A stretch of 23,972 nucleotides of DNA from Clostridia bacterium (lineage in GTDB: Bacteria; Bacillota; Clostridia; UBA1381), in contig RQCD01000206.1 in assembly GCA_008668455.1 (NCBI GenBank), forward strand, positions 1-23,972. The letters run 5' to 3'. The notes under the pieces are model-generated. The model made no database searches. It worked only from the letters and a program-made list of their open reading frames with translations, and was not told the origin of the DNA. The position numbers were made by a program, and so were the translations under genes. Numbering within the stretch: position 1 is the first letter of the stretch; every line of letters starts with the position of its first letter. Of this stretch, positions 16,147 through 23,365 are shown piece after piece.

Positions 16147-17313
16147 TTAGAGATTCTTACTCTCGCAAAGCTCCCTTGCCATCTTCTTGATTTGCTCGGT
16201 ACTTTCCTCATTCAGTGCGGATTTTAAATGTGCCGACGTTTCAAGATAGGTCAGATTCTTGCTGTTTTCCAGCATTTTCTTCATTACACGTTCCGCAGCT
16301 GCTGCCCATGAGCCGTTTTCAATAAAACCGACGGTACGGTTCTGATAGTTCCGCTCGGTCAGATTCAAAAGAAATTCACGCATAAACGGGAACACATCTG
16401 CATTATAGGTCGGAGACGCTAACACAAGCTTACTGTAGCGGAATGCGTCCTCCACATTTTCTGCCATGTCACTCCGGGCAAGATCCGAAATAACCACCTT
16501 TGAACATCCGTTTTTCCGCAGTTCCTCTGCCAAGAGTTCTGCCGCCTTTTTTGTGTTTCCATAAACGGACGCATACGCAATCATAACACCCTCGTTTTCC
16601 GGGCGATATGCCGACCAGGTATCGTAAAGGCTTAAGAAATAGTCTAAATTTTCCGAAAGCACCGGTCCGTGCAGCGGACAGATGGTCTGAATATCCAATG
16701 CCGCAGCCTTTTTCAAAAGCGTCTGAACCTGTGCTCCATATTTTCCGACAATGCCGAAATAATATCTCCGTGCCTCGCATGCCCAGTCCTCATCCGCATC
16801 CAAAGCGCCGAATTTTCCGAACGCGTCAGCCGAGAAAAGAACCTTTTCCGTTTTGTCATAAGTGACAAACACCTCCGGCCAATGCACCATCGGCGCCATG
16901 ACAAAGACGAGCGTATGCGTTCCTAAGCTCAGCTCATCTCCCTCTCCGACCGTTATCCGCCGTTCCGGGAAATCCTCTCCAAAAAACTGCTTCATCATCA
17001 CAAATGCCTTTGCACTGGAAACAATCGTGGTTTCCGGATATGCATGCATAAAGGTCACTATATTCGCAGAATGATCCGGCTCCATATGCTGTACAATCAG
17101 ATAGTCCGGAGCTTTTCCGTTTAAAACTGTTTTTACATTCCCCATCCATTCCTCTGAAAAATATGCGTCTACTGTATCCAGCACTGCAATCTTTTCATCC
17201 AGAATCGCATAGGAATTGTATGCCATACCGTTTTCCACGGTATACTGACCCTCAAACAGGTCAATTTCGTTATCATTTACGCCGATATACTTGATGCTCT
17301 TTGTAATGTCCAT
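16147..17313 (-). CDS. A-type flavoprotein (flavodiiron protein, FprA-like)
   Basis: Flavodiiron proteins reduce O2 to water, or NO to N2O, in the cytoplasm of anaerobes, using electrons from rubredoxin or related donors. The 388-residue protein has an N-terminal beta-lactamase-fold diiron domain with HMEPDH (H76, E78, D80, H81), H144 in VHWPE, D163 in SADAFG and H215 in PLHG, followed by a flavodoxin domain (about 243-388) with SVYGNTK, SPTYNADVF and ENGSWAA. No rubredoxin domain is fused. The longer frame to 17391 overlaps its own promoter; AGAGGAGG before the ATG at 17313 fixes the start. It lies downstream of galE with a separate promoter, and no redox partner gene is adjacent. Confidence 0.92.
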   Translation of the reverse strand: MDITKSIKYIGVNDNEIDLFEGQYTVENGMAYNSYAILDEKIAVLDTVDAYFSEEWMGNVKTVLNGKAPDYLIVQHMEPDHSANIVTFMHAYPETTIVSSAKAFVMMKQFFGEDFPERRITVGEGDELSLGTHTLVFVMAPMVHWPEVFVTYDKTEKVLFSADAFGKFGALDADEDWACEARRYYFGIVGKYGAQVQTLLKKAAALDIQTICPLHGPVLSENLDYFLSLYDTWSAYRPENEGVMIAYASVYGNTKKAAELLAEELRKNGCSKVVISDLARSDMAENVEDAFRYSKLVLASPTYNADVFPFMREFLLNLTERNYQNRTVGFIENGSWAAAAERVMKKMLENSKNLTYLETSAHLKSALNEESTEQIKKMARELCESKNL

Positions 17314-17362
17314 GCCAATTTTCCTCCTCTGTGAGGGAATTACACCCCAATATTCTTTTATT

Positions 17363-17391
17363 ATTGTACCACAGATTTTCTGAAATTGCAA
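17363..17391 (-). promoter_or_regulatory. Promoter of the flavodiiron gene
   Basis: TTGCAA (17391-17386) and TACAAT (17368-17363) are 17 bases apart on the minus strand, inside the 102-base galE to flavodiiron gap. This allows independent expression of the oxygen-defence gene. Confidence 0.72.
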
Positions 17392-17415
17392 TCCCTCTTT
17401 TTGGGAAAAACGCTA

Positions 17416-18429
17416 TTACTCTGCAAAGCCGTTGGGATGCGTGCTCTGCCAGCGCCAGCTATCCTCACACATTTCATCAATACCGCGTGTTGCCACCCAG
17501 TCCAATTCCTTTTTCGCTTTCTCTGCGTTTGCATAGCATTCCGCGATATCTCCCGGACGGCGCGCTTCGATCTTATACGGAAGCTTTTTGCCGCATGCCT
17601 TTTCAAATGCTGCAATCACCTGTAAAACAGAATATCCGTTTCCGGTTCCCAGATTAAAGATATGTACACCCGGAAGATTGGTCATATGCTCTAATGCTTT
17701 TAAGTGTCCCAATGCCAAATCTACCACATGGATATAATCCCGGACGCCTGTTCCGTCCACCGTCGGATAGTCGTTTCCGAACACATGAATATATTCTAAC
17801 TTACCGACTGCAACCTGTGCCACATACGGCAGAAGATTATTCGGGATTCCTTTCGGATCTTCTCCAAGCTTTCCGCTCTTATGCGCACCGATTGGGTTAA
17901 AGTAGCGGAGCAGGGTAACAGACCATTTTTCATTTGCTTTAAAGACATCGGTTAAAATATTTTCGATCATCAGCTTGGTAGAGCCATACGGATTGGTTGT
18001 AGAAAGCGGAAAATCCTCTGTAATCGGAACGGTTTTCGGCATGCCGTAAACCGTTGCGGAGGAGGAAAATACCAGGTTAAACACGTTATGCTTTTCCATA
18101 ATATCCACCAAATTCAGCGTTCCGGTAATATTATTATGATAATAGCGAATCGGAATCTGGCAGGATTCTCCTACAGCCTTTAAGCCGGCAAAATGAATCA
18201 CTGCGTCAAATTTGTTTTCCTCAAAGCACTGATTGACTGCATCATAGTCTAAAAGGTCCACCTTATAAAAGACCGGCTTTTTTCCGGTAACCTCATAAAT
18301 TACGTCCAAAACCTTTTCGTTCGCATTATACAGGTTATCCAAAATAACAACCTCATAACCTGCATTCAGCAATTCAATCGTTGTATGGCTGCCGATATAA
18401 CCAGCGCCGCCTGTTACTAAAATTTTCAT
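17416..18429 (-). CDS. galE: UDP-glucose 4-epimerase
   Basis: GalE interconverts UDP-galactose and UDP-glucose (sometimes the N-acetyl forms) using bound NAD. The 337-residue protein is full length for the family. It shows the Rossmann motif GGAGYIG (7-13), FSSSATVYG with the catalytic S124, and the YxxxK pair Y148/K152 in NPYGSTK, followed by LRYFNPIGAH and GTGVRDYIHV. It has its own consensus-like promoter and a GAAAGGATC ribosome binding site. It diverges from the PHP gene and precedes the flavodiiron gene. No other Leloir genes are in the window, so it may serve surface polysaccharide supply as much as galactose use. Confidence 0.96.
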   Translation of the reverse strand: MKILVTGGAGYIGSHTTIELLNAGYEVVILDNLYNANEKVLDVIYEVTGKKPVFYKVDLLDYDAVNQCFEENKFDAVIHFAGLKAVGESCQIPIRYYHNNITGTLNLVDIMEKHNVFNLVFSSSATVYGMPKTVPITEDFPLSTTNPYGSTKLMIENILTDVFKANEKWSVTLLRYFNPIGAHKSGKLGEDPKGIPNNLLPYVAQVAVGKLEYIHVFGNDYPTVDGTGVRDYIHVVDLALGHLKALEHMTNLPGVHIFNLGTGNGYSVLQVIAAFEKACGKKLPYKIEARRPGDIAECYANAEKAKKELDWVATRGIDEMCEDSWRWQSTHPNGFAE

Positions 18430-18473
18430 ATTTTCCTGATCCTTTCTGATAAAAAATTACGTTTCCTGATATT

Positions 18474-18502
18474 AGTATAGCGCATTTTAAAAAAAAATTC
18501 AA
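18474..18502 (-). promoter_or_regulatory. galE promoter
   Basis: On the minus strand, TTGAAT (18502-18497) and TATACT (18479-18474) are 17 bases apart. The spacer holds a run of nine T. Confidence 0.78.
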
Positions 18503-18510
18503 GATTTTGA

Positions 18511-18539
18511 TTGATATTATAAAAAAAATGTGTTATAAT
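18511..18539 (+). promoter_or_regulatory. Promoter of the PHP-domain gene
   Basis: TTGATA (18511-18516) and TATAAT (18534-18539) are 17 bases apart. It is back to back with the galE promoter, with only eight bases between the two -35 elements. Confidence 0.83.
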
Positions 18540-18563
18540 ACAAATGACAGGGGGGGATTTGGG

Positions 18564-19211
18564 ATGCAGATTGTTGATTTACATCATCACACAGCATATA
18601 GCTATGACGGCAGCAGCACCCCCGATGAGGTGATCCGGAATGCAATTGAACACGGAGTTTCCGTGCTTGGAATTACGGATCATCAGTTTTCCATCGGCAC
18701 AAGCCTTTATACCTATGTGCGCGAAATCCGCGCGCTGCAAAGGAAATACCAGGATCAGATCCGGGTATTGTGCGGTTTGGAAATCGGCACGCGTCCTGCA
18801 CCAAATGATTTTTTAACTTCGTCCTCTGAGGATCTGGATTATTGCCTGTTTGAATCGCTCGATCATCCTAAGGGAATGGATTTTTATGAGTTTATAGAAT
18901 GGCAAAGACAATTCCGCTGTCCGAGAGGCTTGGCGCATACAGATATTTTTTGTCTGCAAGAGCGCTATGGTGCAGATATACTTCAGATTATGCGGGAAGA
19001 GAATCTTTTTTGGGAATTAAACACCTCCGGAAATTACATCTACTATTACGATTTTTTAACCAATCCGGAAAAGCAGAAAAAAGTGCAGAAAAGCGGAGTC
19101 CGTATGAGCATTGGCTCGGACACGCACTGGATTGGCGAATATTCTTTTTCACGGCTTGCGCGTGCAAATCAATTCGTAAGCGACTTGGGAGTTTTAACTG
19201 TAGGTTTATAA
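18564..19211 (+). CDS. PHP-domain metal-dependent phosphoesterase
   Basis: PHP proteins are multinuclear-metal phosphoesterases; relatives include histidinol phosphatase and nucleotide or RNA-end phosphatases. The 215-residue protein retains the metal-ligand pattern: DLHHH (H7, H9), SYDG (D15), ITDH (H40), GLEIG (E73), H101, AHTD (H125) and GSDTH (D186, H188). The frame is open to a TTG at 18507, but that lies upstream of the promoter -10; the G-rich site GGGGGGA supports the ATG at 18564. It is monocistronic with its own promoter and terminator. There are no his genes nearby, so the substrate is not predictable. Confidence 0.9.
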   Translation: MQIVDLHHHTAYSYDGSSTPDEVIRNAIEHGVSVLGITDHQFSIGTSLYTYVREIRALQRKYQDQIRVLCGLEIGTRPAPNDFLTSSSEDLDYCLFESLDHPKGMDFYEFIEWQRQFRCPRGLAHTDIFCLQERYGADILQIMREENLFWELNTSGNYIYYYDFLTNPEKQKKVQKSGVRMSIGSDTHWIGEYSFSRLARANQFVSDLGVLTVGL

Positions 19212-19212
19212 G

Positions 19213-19262
19213 TTTCCCTCGTTAAGGCTTTCAGTGGCTTATATCACATTTACTCAGGGAAA
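19213..19262. repeat. Inverted repeat after the PHP gene
   Basis: TTTCCCT (19213-19219) and AGGGAAA (19256-19262) form a 7-bp inverted repeat around 36 bases that contain a smaller GTG/CAC pairing and two GGCTT repeats. The right arm overlaps the start of the next hairpin, so the two structures are mutually exclusive. No function is assigned. Confidence 0.45.
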
Positions 19263-19312
19263 ATGCCGGAAGTGAGGTCGGAATCCGGTTCGGCCGAACG
19301 CCGGCATTTTTT
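19260..19312 (+). terminator. Terminator after the PHP gene
   Basis: AAAATGCCGG (19260-19269) pairs perfectly with CCGGCATTTT (19301-19310) and runs into six T. The 31-base loop contains the perfect palindrome GTTCGGCCGAAC. It is a usable intrinsic terminator with an unusually long and structured loop. Confidence 0.75.
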
Positions 19313-19337
19313 CTGCCCGATTTTAAACATCAAAAAA

Positions 19338-19530
19338 GGGGATGTAAAAAAAAGAGTGCAGAACGCTCCAAACGCGCCCGACGGCGTACTGGCGTACTCC
19401 GAGTGGCGCGTTTAGAGCGTAGTTCAAGGGCAGTAATCATAAGAAATCCGCAAAACTGCGGATTTCAGCCGAAATATTCTGTTTTTTAGGCATTTAAGCC
19501 CTTGAACGATCTGTACTTTTTTACATTCCC
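19338..19530. repeat. 193-bp structured inverted-repeat element
   Basis: The ends GGGGATGT (19338-19345) and ACATTCCC (19523-19530) pair, with one G-U, and continue through an A-run/T-run to GTGCAGA/TCTGTAC. Enclosed are two further arms. CGCTCCAAACGCGCC (19364-19378) pairs with 19405-19419 around a loop holding a tandem GGCGTACT repeat. GTTCAAGGGC (19422-19431) pairs with 19498-19507 and contains a perfect hairpin, 19443-19452 with 19457-19466, loop AAAC. The fold is a three-way junction. No protein is encoded. This fills most of the 327-base gap between the PHP gene and the next gene. It could be a non-autonomous repeat (MITE/REP-like), a structured RNA, or both. Confidence 0.75.
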
Positions 19531-19538
19531 TTCGCTTT

Positions 19539-19829
19539 TTATGCCTCTAACGCATCTTTCAACCACCATGCACCCATGTCGAATGCAGAGTAAAGATCGT
19601 TTCTCTCTCCGGTTCGGTAATCCACACCGACACCCGGAACCTCTCCGGTGTTATCCCGGATATGGAATTTTACTTTCTTTGAAATATCAAAATTTCCAAC
19701 CTTTTCGCTTTTCTCAATTTCCAGCACTAAGATCAGATTCTCATTCAAGTCACCATAGTAAATGGTATTGCCCTTCCGGTATACCGGCTTTCCTTTATAG
19801 GTAAATTCCTTTTTCTTAGCCGCAGCCAT
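19539..19829 (-). CDS. Small conserved-looking protein of unknown function
   Basis: The family is not recognised. The 96-residue protein starts MAAAKKKEFTYKGKPVYRKG and is mixed charged with many beta-prone stretches (NTIYYGDL, LILVLEIEK, KKVKFHIRD), followed by an acidic/aromatic end with GAWWLKDALEA. There is no signal peptide, membrane segment or cysteine. A strong AAGGAGGG site before the ATG and well-formed codon use support a real gene. It lies 88 bases downstream of the gamma subunit gene on the same strand and may be read from that operon. A weak 6-bp hairpin (GTCTGC/GCAGAC, 19890-19904) in the gap lacks a T-run. It ends 8 bases before the structured element. Confidence 0.75.
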   Translation of the reverse strand: MAAAKKKEFTYKGKPVYRKGNTIYYGDLNENLILVLEIEKSEKVGNFDISKKVKFHIRDNTGEVPGVGVDYRTGERNDLYSAFDMGAWWLKDALEA

Positions 19830-19917
19830 CTAAAATCCCTCCTTCTTTCTTTTATCATTGTTTGCAGTCTGAATGCGAACAATCCCTCAGTCTGCTTTGC
19901 AGACAGTTTCATTCTTA

Positions 19918-20451
19918 TTATGCCAGCTGATAGCCCTTTTCAATCATTTTCATATTGATTTCTACCAAATGCTGTTTCTTTGGGGGTGTGATTTTTTCTA
20001 CTGCCTTGCGAACCTCATCCACCGTAAAAAGTCCGGTTGCTTTCAAAAGCGCACCGAGCATCACCATATTGGCTAAGGTATGCGCACCCTCGTCTGTTGC
20101 AATTTTGGTTGCCTCGGCATAGACTGCCGTTACATCCTCCCGGGAAACCTTCCGGTCGATCAGAGTACTGTCGATAATGATATATCCGCCCTTTTCCACA
20201 CTCTGCTCAAACTTTTCCAGAGATGGCTTATTCATGCTGATTAACACATTCGGATTCTGAATGATCGGCGAACCAACCGGTTCATCCGAAATAATGACAT
20301 GACAGTTTGCTGTTCCGCCGCGCATTTCCGGTCCGTAGGACGGAAGCCAGGAAAGCTCCTTTCCTTTTAAAAGCGCCGCATAGGCGAGAATTTTTCCGGC
20401 AAACAGGATTCCCTGTCCGCCAAAACCGGTAATAATAATTTTTGTTGTCAT
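19918..20451 (-). CDS. 2-oxoacid:ferredoxin oxidoreductase, gamma subunit
   Basis: This is the gamma subunit of a KorABCD/VorABCD-type enzyme that oxidatively decarboxylates a 2-oxoacid to an acyl-CoA and reduces ferredoxin, in the cytoplasm. The 177-residue protein has the gamma signature GFGGQGILFAGKIL (9-22), SYGPEMRGGTANC (38-50) and the GALLKATG stretch. It lies 12 bases after the beta subunit gene, behind a G-rich site, as last of the oxidoreductase genes. Sequence alone does not separate 2-oxoglutarate from branched-chain 2-oxoacid specificity. Confidence 0.93.
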   Translation of the reverse strand: MTTKIIITGFGGQGILFAGKILAYAALLKGKELSWLPSYGPEMRGGTANCHVIISDEPVGSPIIQNPNVLISMNKPSLEKFEQSVEKGGYIIIDSTLIDRKVSREDVTAVYAEATKIATDEGAHTLANMVMLGALLKATGLFTVDEVRKAVEKITPPKKQHLVEINMKMIEKGYQLA

Positions 20452-20463
20452 TTCCGTATCCCC

Positions 20464-21201
20464 CTATTCCACATCTTTATAAACGCCCAGCGGATAATAT
20501 GGAATCATATCCCTTTGGAGACGTTTGATTGCTTCTTCCGGAGAAAGACCCCAGTTTGTCGGGCAGGTGGACAGCACCTCAACCAGGGAGAAGCCCTTGC
20601 CGTCAATCTGGTTCTGGAATGCCTTTTTAATTGCTGCACGCGCCTTTTTGATATTTGGAACGGTATCCAAAGCAACACGCGCAATATAGCTCGGACCGTC
20701 TAAGGTCGCAAGCATTTCGGACATACGGATCGGATTTCCCTGCGTTTTCGGATCGCGTCCGTAAGGCGAGGTCTGCGTCACCTGACCCGGAAGCGTGGTC
20801 GGCGCCATTTGTCCGCCGGTCATGCCGTAGATGGTGTTATTCAAAAAGATCACCGTGATATTTTCGCCGCGGGTTGCTGCATGAACCGTTTCTGCTGTTC
20901 CGATTGCCGCTAAGTCTCCGTCGCCCTGATAGGTGAATACAAGCTTATCCGGATGCACTCTTTTGATTCCGGTTGCAACAGCAGGCGCTCTGCCGTGTGC
21001 CGCCTCCTGCATGTCGCAATTAAAATAATCATATGCCATAACTGCGCATCCAACTGGCGCAACACCGATAGTATCACCCTCAATTTTCAGCTCATCCAGC
21101 ACCTCTGCGACCAAGCGGTGACAGATTCCGTGTGTACAGCCGGGACAGTAATGAAAAGGTGCGTCGGTCAGGGCATGCGGTTTTGTAAATACTTTTGTCA
21201 T
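20464..21201 (-). CDS. 2-oxoacid:ferredoxin oxidoreductase, beta subunit (thiamine-diphosphate binding)
   Basis: This is the catalytic half that binds thiamine diphosphate and passes electrons on. The 245-residue protein has CPGCTHG (19-25) and GC (51-52) cysteines seen in this family, and the thiamine-diphosphate/Mg motif GDGD...NNTIYGMTGGQ (93-131). Its ATG overlaps the stop of the alpha subunit gene by 4 bases (ATGA), so its translation is probably coupled to the alpha frame. That matters because the alpha frame has an internal stop about 780 bases upstream. Confidence 0.94.
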   Translation of the reverse strand: MTKVFTKPHALTDAPFHYCPGCTHGICHRLVAEVLDELKIEGDTIGVAPVGCAVMAYDYFNCDMQEAAHGRAPAVATGIKRVHPDKLVFTYQGDGDLAAIGTAETVHAATRGENITVIFLNNTIYGMTGGQMAPTTLPGQVTQTSPYGRDPKTQGNPIRMSEMLATLDGPSYIARVALDTVPNIKKARAAIKKAFQNQIDGKGFSLVEVLSTCPTNWGLSPEEAIKRLQRDMIPYYPLGVYKDVE

Positions 21202-22265
21202 GATCTGTTTCCTCCTGCAATTTTTTTCACTTCTGCAACAATTTCAGCGGGGGTCGGAATGATACCGCCGGTTCTTCCGTAGAAGTATACCGGCGCTGCA
21301 CCGTTGACCGCCAGGCGCACATCCTCCACCATCTGACCCATACTCATTTCTACTGAAAGGAATGCCTTTGCCGTTTTTGCAGCCTTCGCAAAAATTTCCG
21401 TCGGGAACGGCCAAAGGGTGATCGGACGGATCATTCCTACCTTGATCCCCTCCTGGCGCAGCTCCTTGACCGCGCTTTCTGCCACGCGGCTGGTTGTTCC
21501 GTATGCGGTTAATACAATCTCTGCATCCTCCAGATCGTGCGCTTCATACCGCACCTCATGTTCTGTGATAATATCATATCTTTTTTGCCGTTCGCGGATC
21601 TTTGCCTCTAAGCCCTCCGGCACTAAGTACAGGGAATTGATAATATTATGTTCTCTCTTTAAGCCGGTACCGGTGGTTGCCCAGTCCTTATTGCTTTCCA
21701 CCGGAGCAGGAACACTGTCAAAATCAACCGGCTCCATCATCTGACCCAGAGTACCGTCTCCTAAAATCATAACCGGCATCCGGTATTCATCTGCTAAATT
21801 GAATGCGTCTGCGGTCAGCGAAACAATTTCCTGCACAGAATTCGGCGCTAAAACAATCAAATGATAGTCGCCGTGACCTCCGCCCTTGGTTGCCTGGAAA
21901 TAGTCCGACTGTGCCGGCTGGATTCCGCCCAGACCAGGACCGCCGCGGACAATATCAATAATGACGCACGGAAGATCTTCTCAGGCAAAATAGGAAATAC
22001 CCTCTGATTTTAAGCTGATTCCGGGGCTGGAGGAGCTTGTCATGGCTCTTGCGCCTGCACCTGCTGCGCCGTAAACCATGTTAATTGCCGCAACCTCACT
22101 TTCTGCCTGCAAAAACACGCCGCCGATCTTCGGCATTTTCTTTGCCATATATGCTGACAATTCCGTCTGCGGTGTGATCGGATAACCGAAGAAATGACGG
22201 CATCCGGAGCGAATTGCCGCTTCTGCAATCGCTTCATTTCCCTTCATTAAAACCTTTTCACTCAC
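21198..22265 (-). pseudogene. 2-oxoacid:ferredoxin oxidoreductase alpha subunit, interrupted by one in-frame TGA
   Basis: Read through, the 355-codon frame is a complete alpha (KorA/VorB-type) subunit: GYPITPQTEL (27-36), SSSSPGISLKSEGISYF (77-93), then VRGGPGLGGIQPAQSDYFQ and KGGGHGDYHL. Codon 95 is TGA (21981-21983), where relatives usually read AGAELP; here it is A-stop-EDLP. One base change gives GGA (Gly, the common residue). No other stop, frameshift or decay is visible on either side. Sequencing error, a fresh nonsense mutation or recoding are all possible; no convincing SECIS hairpin was seen. The start is GTG 22265 behind AAAGGAAAAG. The 3' end overlaps the beta subunit gene (ATGA). 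Confidence 0.9.
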
Positions 22266-22293
22266 TGTTCTTCTTTTCCTTTCTATCTAAAAT

Positions 22294-22506
22294 TCAGACA
22301 TCCTTTTCTACCTCAATAACCAGATCCGGACACATCGTTACACAAAACGCACAGCCGATACACTGCTCCTGATCGGTAATCTCCGCAGGCTTGAAGCCCT
22401 TTGCATTTAAGCGATTCTCAGCAATATGAATGATCTTTTTCGGACAGGCCTGCACACAAAGCTCACAGCCCTTGCATCTGTCCTCTCGAAATGTTACCTT
22501 GTTCAT
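22294..22506 (-). CDS. 2-oxoacid:ferredoxin oxidoreductase, ferredoxin-like delta subunit
   Basis: This small 2[4Fe-4S] protein shuttles electrons for the oxidoreductase. Its 70 residues hold two complete CxxCxxCxxxCP clusters, C11-C14-C17-C21 and C49-C52-C55-C59. It precedes the alpha subunit gene and follows the P-loop ATPase gene by 15 bases. A GAAAGGA ribosome binding site supports the ATG at 22506. Confidence 0.94.
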   Translation of the reverse strand: MNKVTFREDRCKGCELCVQACPKKIIHIAENRLNAKGFKPAEITDQEQCIGCAFCVTMCPDLVIEVEKDV

Positions 22507-22521
22507 AGCAAAAATCCTTTC

Positions 22522-23199
22522 TTATATAATGTTGTCCTCTGTCTGCCACGGCATTTTAATAAAAATCTGCATTGGGAGAGCCAGGGGTTGTTCCTCTTTG
22601 GGGAGTCCGGAAAGCGCCTTCGGAAGTCCGCTGTGATACCGAATTGGAATTCCTGTTCGCCTTGACATTTCCAAAAGCTCCTCATAGTCCGACATTAAGG
22701 TGTCCTCATCTGTCCATGCTCCTAAATTCGTATTGTTGATAATACCGGAGAATCTCAGCCGGGACGCAGCTGAGATCACCCCTGCCATCTCAATCAGTTC
22801 CTCTGCCGAGGGCGTCATCGGACGTTTTGTGTTTGCAACAAAAAACATCTCATATGGATTCTGAAGAAAAAAGCGGTTATACTGACCCAAGGCATACGCG
22901 CCGTCCTCATCTCCGCCGACATCAAACACGGTGTCGGTGTCGGTTTCACAGAATACTCTGGTCAGATCTGCCGGAACGGTCGGCAAATCCACATTGGAAT
23001 TGGCGAAAGGAGACGCGATCAGATTGATCCCGGTATCCGACAGAACGCCGCGCGCGTCTGCTGTCCGAAAATACGGGTTCACAATGTCCAGATCTACAAT
23101 GTTCACCTTTTTTCCCTGCTGCCGCAGCCGGATTGCAAAGTTCAGTGCAACCTCGGTTTTCCCGCTTCCAAAATGTCCGGAAAAAATATAGCAACCCAT
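22522..23199 (-). CDS. P-loop ATPase of MinD/ParA-CobQ type, function unknown
   Basis: The 225-residue protein opens with a Walker A GHFGSGKT (8-15) immediately after a short strand, then VDLDIVNPYFR (35-45) as a switch-like region and VFDVGGDEDGA (91-101) as a Walker B-like strand, in a SIMIBI-class arrangement. No membrane or DNA-binding part is seen. The frame is open to 23289, but GGGAGG lies 8-9 bases before the ATG at 23199, which puts the Walker A at the usual N-terminal place; ATG 23220 is an alternative. It heads the oxidoreductase operon behind a good promoter. A role in cofactor insertion, assembly or regulation of that enzyme is suggested only by position. Confidence 0.82.
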   Translation of the reverse strand: MGCYIFSGHFGSGKTEVALNFAIRLRQQGKKVNIVDLDIVNPYFRTADARGVLSDTGINLIASPFANSNVDLPTVPADLTRVFCETDTDTVFDVGGDEDGAYALGQYNRFFLQNPYEMFFVANTKRPMTPSAEELIEMAGVISAASRLRFSGIINNTNLGAWTDEDTLMSDYEELLEMSRRTGIPIRYHSGLPKALSGLPKEEQPLALPMQIFIKMPWQTEDNII

Positions 23200-23248
23200 C
23201 AAGGCGTCCTCCCTTTTCATTCTTCCATAAAAATGTTTCTTATTTATC

Positions 23249-23277
23249 ATTATACCATAGAAAGAAATGCTTTTCAA
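23249..23277 (-). promoter_or_regulatory. Promoter of the ATPase and oxidoreductase operon
   Basis: On the minus strand, TTGAAA (23277-23272) and TATAAT (23254-23249) are 17 bases apart. It is the only clear promoter before the run of five genes on this strand. Confidence 0.83.
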
Positions 23278-23365
23278 GCACCATTCCAAGAAAAATCAGC
23301 AATTAAACAAACGAAAACTGCTTTTTATGCCATCATTTTAGAGAGTTCCAGAAAACCTGTCCGTT

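Noticed and set aside
19384..19399. Tandem GGCGTACT repeat as the seed of a CRISPR or minisatellite
   Set aside because: Only two copies of 8 bases occur, they have no spacers, and they fall in the loop of the larger structured element.
19890..19904. Terminator at the end of the oxidoreductase operon
   Set aside because: The GTCTGC/GCAGAC stem is only 6 bp with a 3-base loop and no T-run follows, so read-through into the 96-residue gene is as likely.
21981..22040. Selenocysteine as the main reading of the korA-type TGA
   Set aside because: No clear SECIS-like hairpin with a suitable apical loop was found just after the TGA, and the aligned residue in relatives is usually glycine. It is kept only as an alternative in the finding.
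23290..23365. Terminator between the membrane protein gene and the ATPase operon
   Set aside because: Only a weak A-rich/T-rich pairing with a mismatch is present. It is not distinguishable from AT-rich background.
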